From NCBI GenBank assembly GCA_905331475.1, contig CAJNYU010000362.1, positions 48,674 to 112,673 of the forward strand: a DNA stretch of 64,000 nucleotides, in the 5' to 3' direction. The stretch comes from Rotaria socialis (Eukaryota; Rotifera; Eurotatoria; Philodinida; Philodinidae). Under the pieces are notes generated by a model. It ran no database searches. It was not told the origin of the DNA and saw only the letters and a program-made list of their open reading frames with translations. Below are positions 61,096 through 64,000 of the stretch, one piece after another. The stretch's first letter is position 1; each line of letters opens with the position of its first letter. Both the position numbers and the translations under genes were made by a program.

Positions 61096-61172
61096 GATTT
61101 TTTATTTCAACTCCGAGATAAATTCTGATGAAAGTTTGTAATAGGTTATCGAGATCCAGCAACCCGAATATG
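61096..61172 (+). repeat. 77-bp direct repeat, copy B
   Basis: Second copy, ending 12 bp before the 82-bp tandem array. Confidence 0.85.
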
Positions 61173-61179
61173 ATTTTTA

Positions 61180-61680
61180 TTAAGATCAAGCGTCATTTGA
61201 TCAAATAATAATGGTAAGTTCTACTTTAAAACTTAAGACATGGTGAAGTATTTGTTTCGATTTAGCGCAAGGGTCACTTGAACAAATGATAAGGATGAGT
61301 TGGGATTTGAAAGTTACAAATTGATGAATTATTTTTTTTCTGTTTAGATCCAGGCTCAGCTCTACAAATACTAATGGTAAGTTTCATTTTTATAAGTTAC
61401 AACCTGAGAAATATTTTACGTATATTTAGATCCACCGCCAGATGAAGAAATACTAATGGTGAGTTCGATTTTGAAAGTTAAATGCTGATGAATTATTATA
61501 TTTATATTTAGGGCAAGTGTAAGATGAAGAAATACGAATGGTGAGTTCGATTTTAAAAGTTAACACCTGATAAATCATTTTATTTCTTCTTAGATCGATT
61601 CTCAGATGAAGCAATATTTAATGGTGAGTCATTTAGAAAGTTAAAAGCTGATTAATTAATTTTTTTTTCTTTTTAGATGA
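61180..61680 (+). repeat. 82-bp tandem array of acceptor/29-nt/donor units
   Basis: Seven unit starts at 61185, 61266, 61348, 61430, 61512, 61594 and 61677, a spacing of 81-83 bp. Each unit has a T-rich tract ending TTTAG (AAG in the first), a 29-30-nt block such as ATC..(C)AGATGAAGAAATACTAATG, then GT(A/G)AGT (second unit mutated to ATGAGT) and an AT-rich spacer with AAAGTTA and TGATGAATTAT. The block and the splice-like borders are better kept than the spacers. The last unit runs into the foldback. No protein frame spans the array. Confidence 0.85.
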
Positions 61681-61721
61681 AACATCCCACACCGATCGCT
61701 TCACCCACCGGAATCTGGAGG

Positions 61722-62003
61722 AACTGGCAGGAAAGATGCCTGAAAGTCCCCGTATTCTGTAGGGGAATACATGGTGTCGGTGGAACATGAAAACAGTATC
61801 CCGGTCGCAAACCTTCCTGATTTTTCTAGTGAGTTCCGACCAACTTGCAATGCCTTTCGGCAAGTTGCGGCGGAAATCATTGAAAACAATTTGCGAAAGT
61901 TGGCGGTCGGAATACCGCTTCCATGTTTCAGCGATATCCTGGGTTCTCCTGCAGAATACGGCGACTTTCAGACAACTTTCCTGGTGGTTTCTACAGAACT
62001 CGG
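61722..62003. repeat. long foldback (inverted repeat), about 135-bp arms
   Basis: 61722-61862 pairs with 61861-62003 as an imperfect inverted repeat whose centre lies near 61861 with almost no loop. Landmarks are GGAAAGATGCCTGAAAGT with its complement ACTTTCAGACAACTTTCC, and CCGTATTCTGTAGG with CCTGCAGAATACGG. It is richer in GC than its surroundings. Part of one arm (CGCTGAAACATGGAAGC in complement) resembles CGCTGGAAACTGGAAGC of the foldback at 48.9 kb. Confidence 0.75.
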
Positions 62004-62247
62004 TTCTTTTTTAGAGAATGGGTGTGTTTTGCAGTGAATAGTGGTGGAAAACTACTTCCATAATGGAGCATAGCACCCGGCGGATCTTTCATTCAATACT
62101 GCGTGGTGAATTATACGGAACCCCAAATACGAAACCCCTGTTATCAGCTATTAAAATTAAGGCTTTTTACGAAACCTCAAAGGATTTCGATTTGGTTGCA
62201 AAAATCGGATACCTTTGGGGTTTCGTATGGTACCTTTTTTTTCAGTG

Positions 62248-64000
62248 TACCAAGCAGTGTAGAATATAATAAAGCAATTTTTACTCCAACACTGAATTGG
62301 TGCTGCCATATTCTACACTATAATCTTCTTAGGAATTTCACTAGTATTTTATTTGCTTTAAAGTAAAATTCGTGTGGTAGGCTCAATAGAATTAATGTGA
62401 AGTATGTATATTCATAGCAAAAGCTCTCTATTGTGTTCTACTGACGAGAGAACATTTTCAAGTGATGATCGAGCTTTATTCTGAAGTGTCATCTGGAACT
62501 AGACCTCAGTAAGAATAGAGAAGACCAAATAAAGTCGATATCACTCAATATCTTTTGCCGGTCTACCTAATTAATAATATTATAGCATTTTTACAGCTTC
62601 ATTTATTTAATTCAACTATGTTACCGATTTGCAACCTGACAATTGACCCATTTGAAAATTCGAAGAGAGTTTCAATGAAATCATCGAGCGTGACCGAACA
62701 ATGTCAGGCACTCGGTGAAAAAAACTGAAATTTTGATATTTTTGGTCGATTCGAACTATTAATATATGAAACTACTAATCCGATAATTCTAGCTTCTAGT
62801 ATCCTCCTTTCGAAAAATTAATCAATACCATAATTTAGCGGCATCATAAGTTTCTGAGAAAAAACAGCAAAGGTTACCCTATCAGACTTATGTATGTTTA
62901 CGTTTCAGAGGACCATTTTAAACTTCCATGAAATATATCAAAAGATAGATTTTCAGTAATTGTAAAAGCTAAGTACAATACAAATGTTGTATTTTCATTA
63001 AATTATTGAGATAATATTGTTCCACATGAGTGAATATTGACAGTTTAAAAGTCTATCACAATTGACTTCTGCAGTTTAACTGCTGTCATCTTTTAACCTC
63101 AAACGATCCGAAGTATAATATATAAAAATTGACCTTGGATCTCTTGATTTTACAAAAATGAAAGCAGATACACCGCGTAGAATCAATCTAGATAAACTCT
63201 TGACCTGTATCAATATCCTTTCTTCCCGCACAATATAATCTTTTCTATATGCTCACCATAACAATGTCACTCTTTTGAAAAAAATGAATATTTCTTACAG
63301 GTGAGGCTCACAAACTTTAAAACTTTGTACGCAAGCAAGTGTAGCTGAGATTTAATGTACATGCAATTCTAGATAAATAGTCGATAATATGATTTGGTTC
63401 ACAATGGTGAGCGGTTGAAAATGTAGAACCAAAGTCTTTGGTCTATTTCTCCGGGGTCTTGATATTGGAAAAGATCAGTCAATGAGATTCCTTCATTTTC
63501 TACGATAAAAACGACTGCTAGATGCGCTGAGAAGGATATATATCTGCACTGGTGTTTGTAATCTTAAACTTAAACACTGAATTCAACTATTAAAATATTC
63601 TTCAAATATTTCGGTATTCAGCTGTTTGTGTTTATACTTTCGTGGTATCATCAGTGACACCAGATGGGACTCAATACGAGCGGTTGATTACATATTCCTA
63701 CAATGTATGTGACCGTGAGTTTAATATAATTCAATAATACGATATAAATATGGTGCGTAAATGGTAATTGTGCCGATATTGATGGCACGCTTCGATGATT
63801 CTCCTTCCTTCTCTTTTTGTTCTCTTTCCATTGTTCTAATGTATCTCTCTCCTGTCTCTCTTCTATATATACGTGCGTCATGTATGAAGTTGTTACACTC
63901 TGGAGATGTCAGATGACACAATACACCATCATGCCGACGGGCATAGGCGACACTCTCTAGTTTTGTCGTTACACTCTGGATAACTTGAAGTAGCCTAATA
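62248..64000. other. intergenic to window end, 1.75 kb
   Basis: AT-rich sequence. GTTACACTCTGGA occurs twice near the end (63891-63903 and 63970-63982), a short direct repeat. No gene is supported. Confidence 0.5.

Larger units (their letters stand above)
60437..62247. mobile_element. 1.8-kb element with terminal inverted repeats, composite interior
   Basis: The left end CACTGAAAAAAAAAGGT, then two differing bases, then CA(C/T)ACGAAACCC, matches the reverse complement of the right end over about 31 bases, ending AAAAAAAACAGTG-wise at 62247. TA flanks both ends, compatible with a TA target duplication as in Tc1/mariner-like elements. Inside both ends lie repeated GGTTTCG/CGAAACC words (for example 60460, 60472, 60519, 60533, 60590, 60668; 62129, 62170, 62217), typical of transposase-binding arrays. 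The interior holds a 77-bp direct repeat, an 82-bp tandem array and a 280-bp foldback, each listed below. No transposase frame is present, so it would be non-autonomous. Superfamily not assigned. Confidence 0.75.

Noticed and set aside
1..64000. tRNA, rRNA, CRISPR array or telomeric repeats
   Set aside because: No paired tRNA promoter boxes, rRNA-like segments, regularly spaced identical repeats with spacers, or telomere-type hexamer arrays were seen. The 82-bp array has diverged units and no unique spacers of CRISPR type.

Overview
This is AT-rich eukaryotic DNA. Coding runs are cut by short GT-AG introns, many only 50-70 bp. The content points to a bdelloid rotifer: a bdelloid-type ADP-ribosyltransferase, an F-box/LRR gene of the bdelloid expansion, metazoan developmental and housekeeping genes (SIX1/2, RD3, SCOT, BIG1/2), a GIY-YIG Penelope-like element and a Ty3-type retrotransposon. 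Genus and species cannot be read from the window. One base is ambiguous (position 4752).

Layout. 0-4.3 kb (+): an ADP-ribosyltransferase followed by an ADP-ribosylglycohydrolase, a possible writer/eraser pair. 4.7-5.4 kb: a candidate terminal-repeat element touching a 218-bp dispersed repeat whose second copy lies at 53.6 kb. 6.1-27.6 kb (-): an RD3-family gene, SIX1/2, the mitochondrial ketolysis enzyme SCOT in 12 exons, and a large BIG1/2-type ARF exchange factor carrying a small hAT-like element in one intron. 29.1-30.8 kb (-): a broken F-box/LRR gene.

33-41 kb: two convergent genes share a nearly identical cysteine-rich domain. One encodes a death-effector-like domain, a membrane helix and one cysteine-rich ectodomain. 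The other encodes a secreted protein with two such domains. A 5.67-kb Ty3-type LTR retrotransposon with a CGCTT target duplication sits between them. Its gag-pol overlap has a textbook -1 frameshift signal, but its pol is broken.

42.9-53.3 kb: a small secreted protein; a 5'-truncated multidrug ABC transporter joined directly to the remains of a FLYWCH-MULE transposase gene that itself holds a GC-rich foldback; and a degraded Penelope-like element. 55-56.5 kb: a membrane-anchored arrestin-fold protein. 60.4-62.2 kb: a 1.8-kb element with terminal inverted repeats, subterminal GGTTTCG motifs, a tandem array of 82-bp units that each look like acceptor/29-nt exon/donor, and a long foldback. The rest is AT-rich intergenic sequence in which I see no gene.

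The items most likely to be undescribed are the 82-bp micro-exon-like array in its TIR element and the death-effector/cysteine-rich receptor with its secreted two-domain neighbour.
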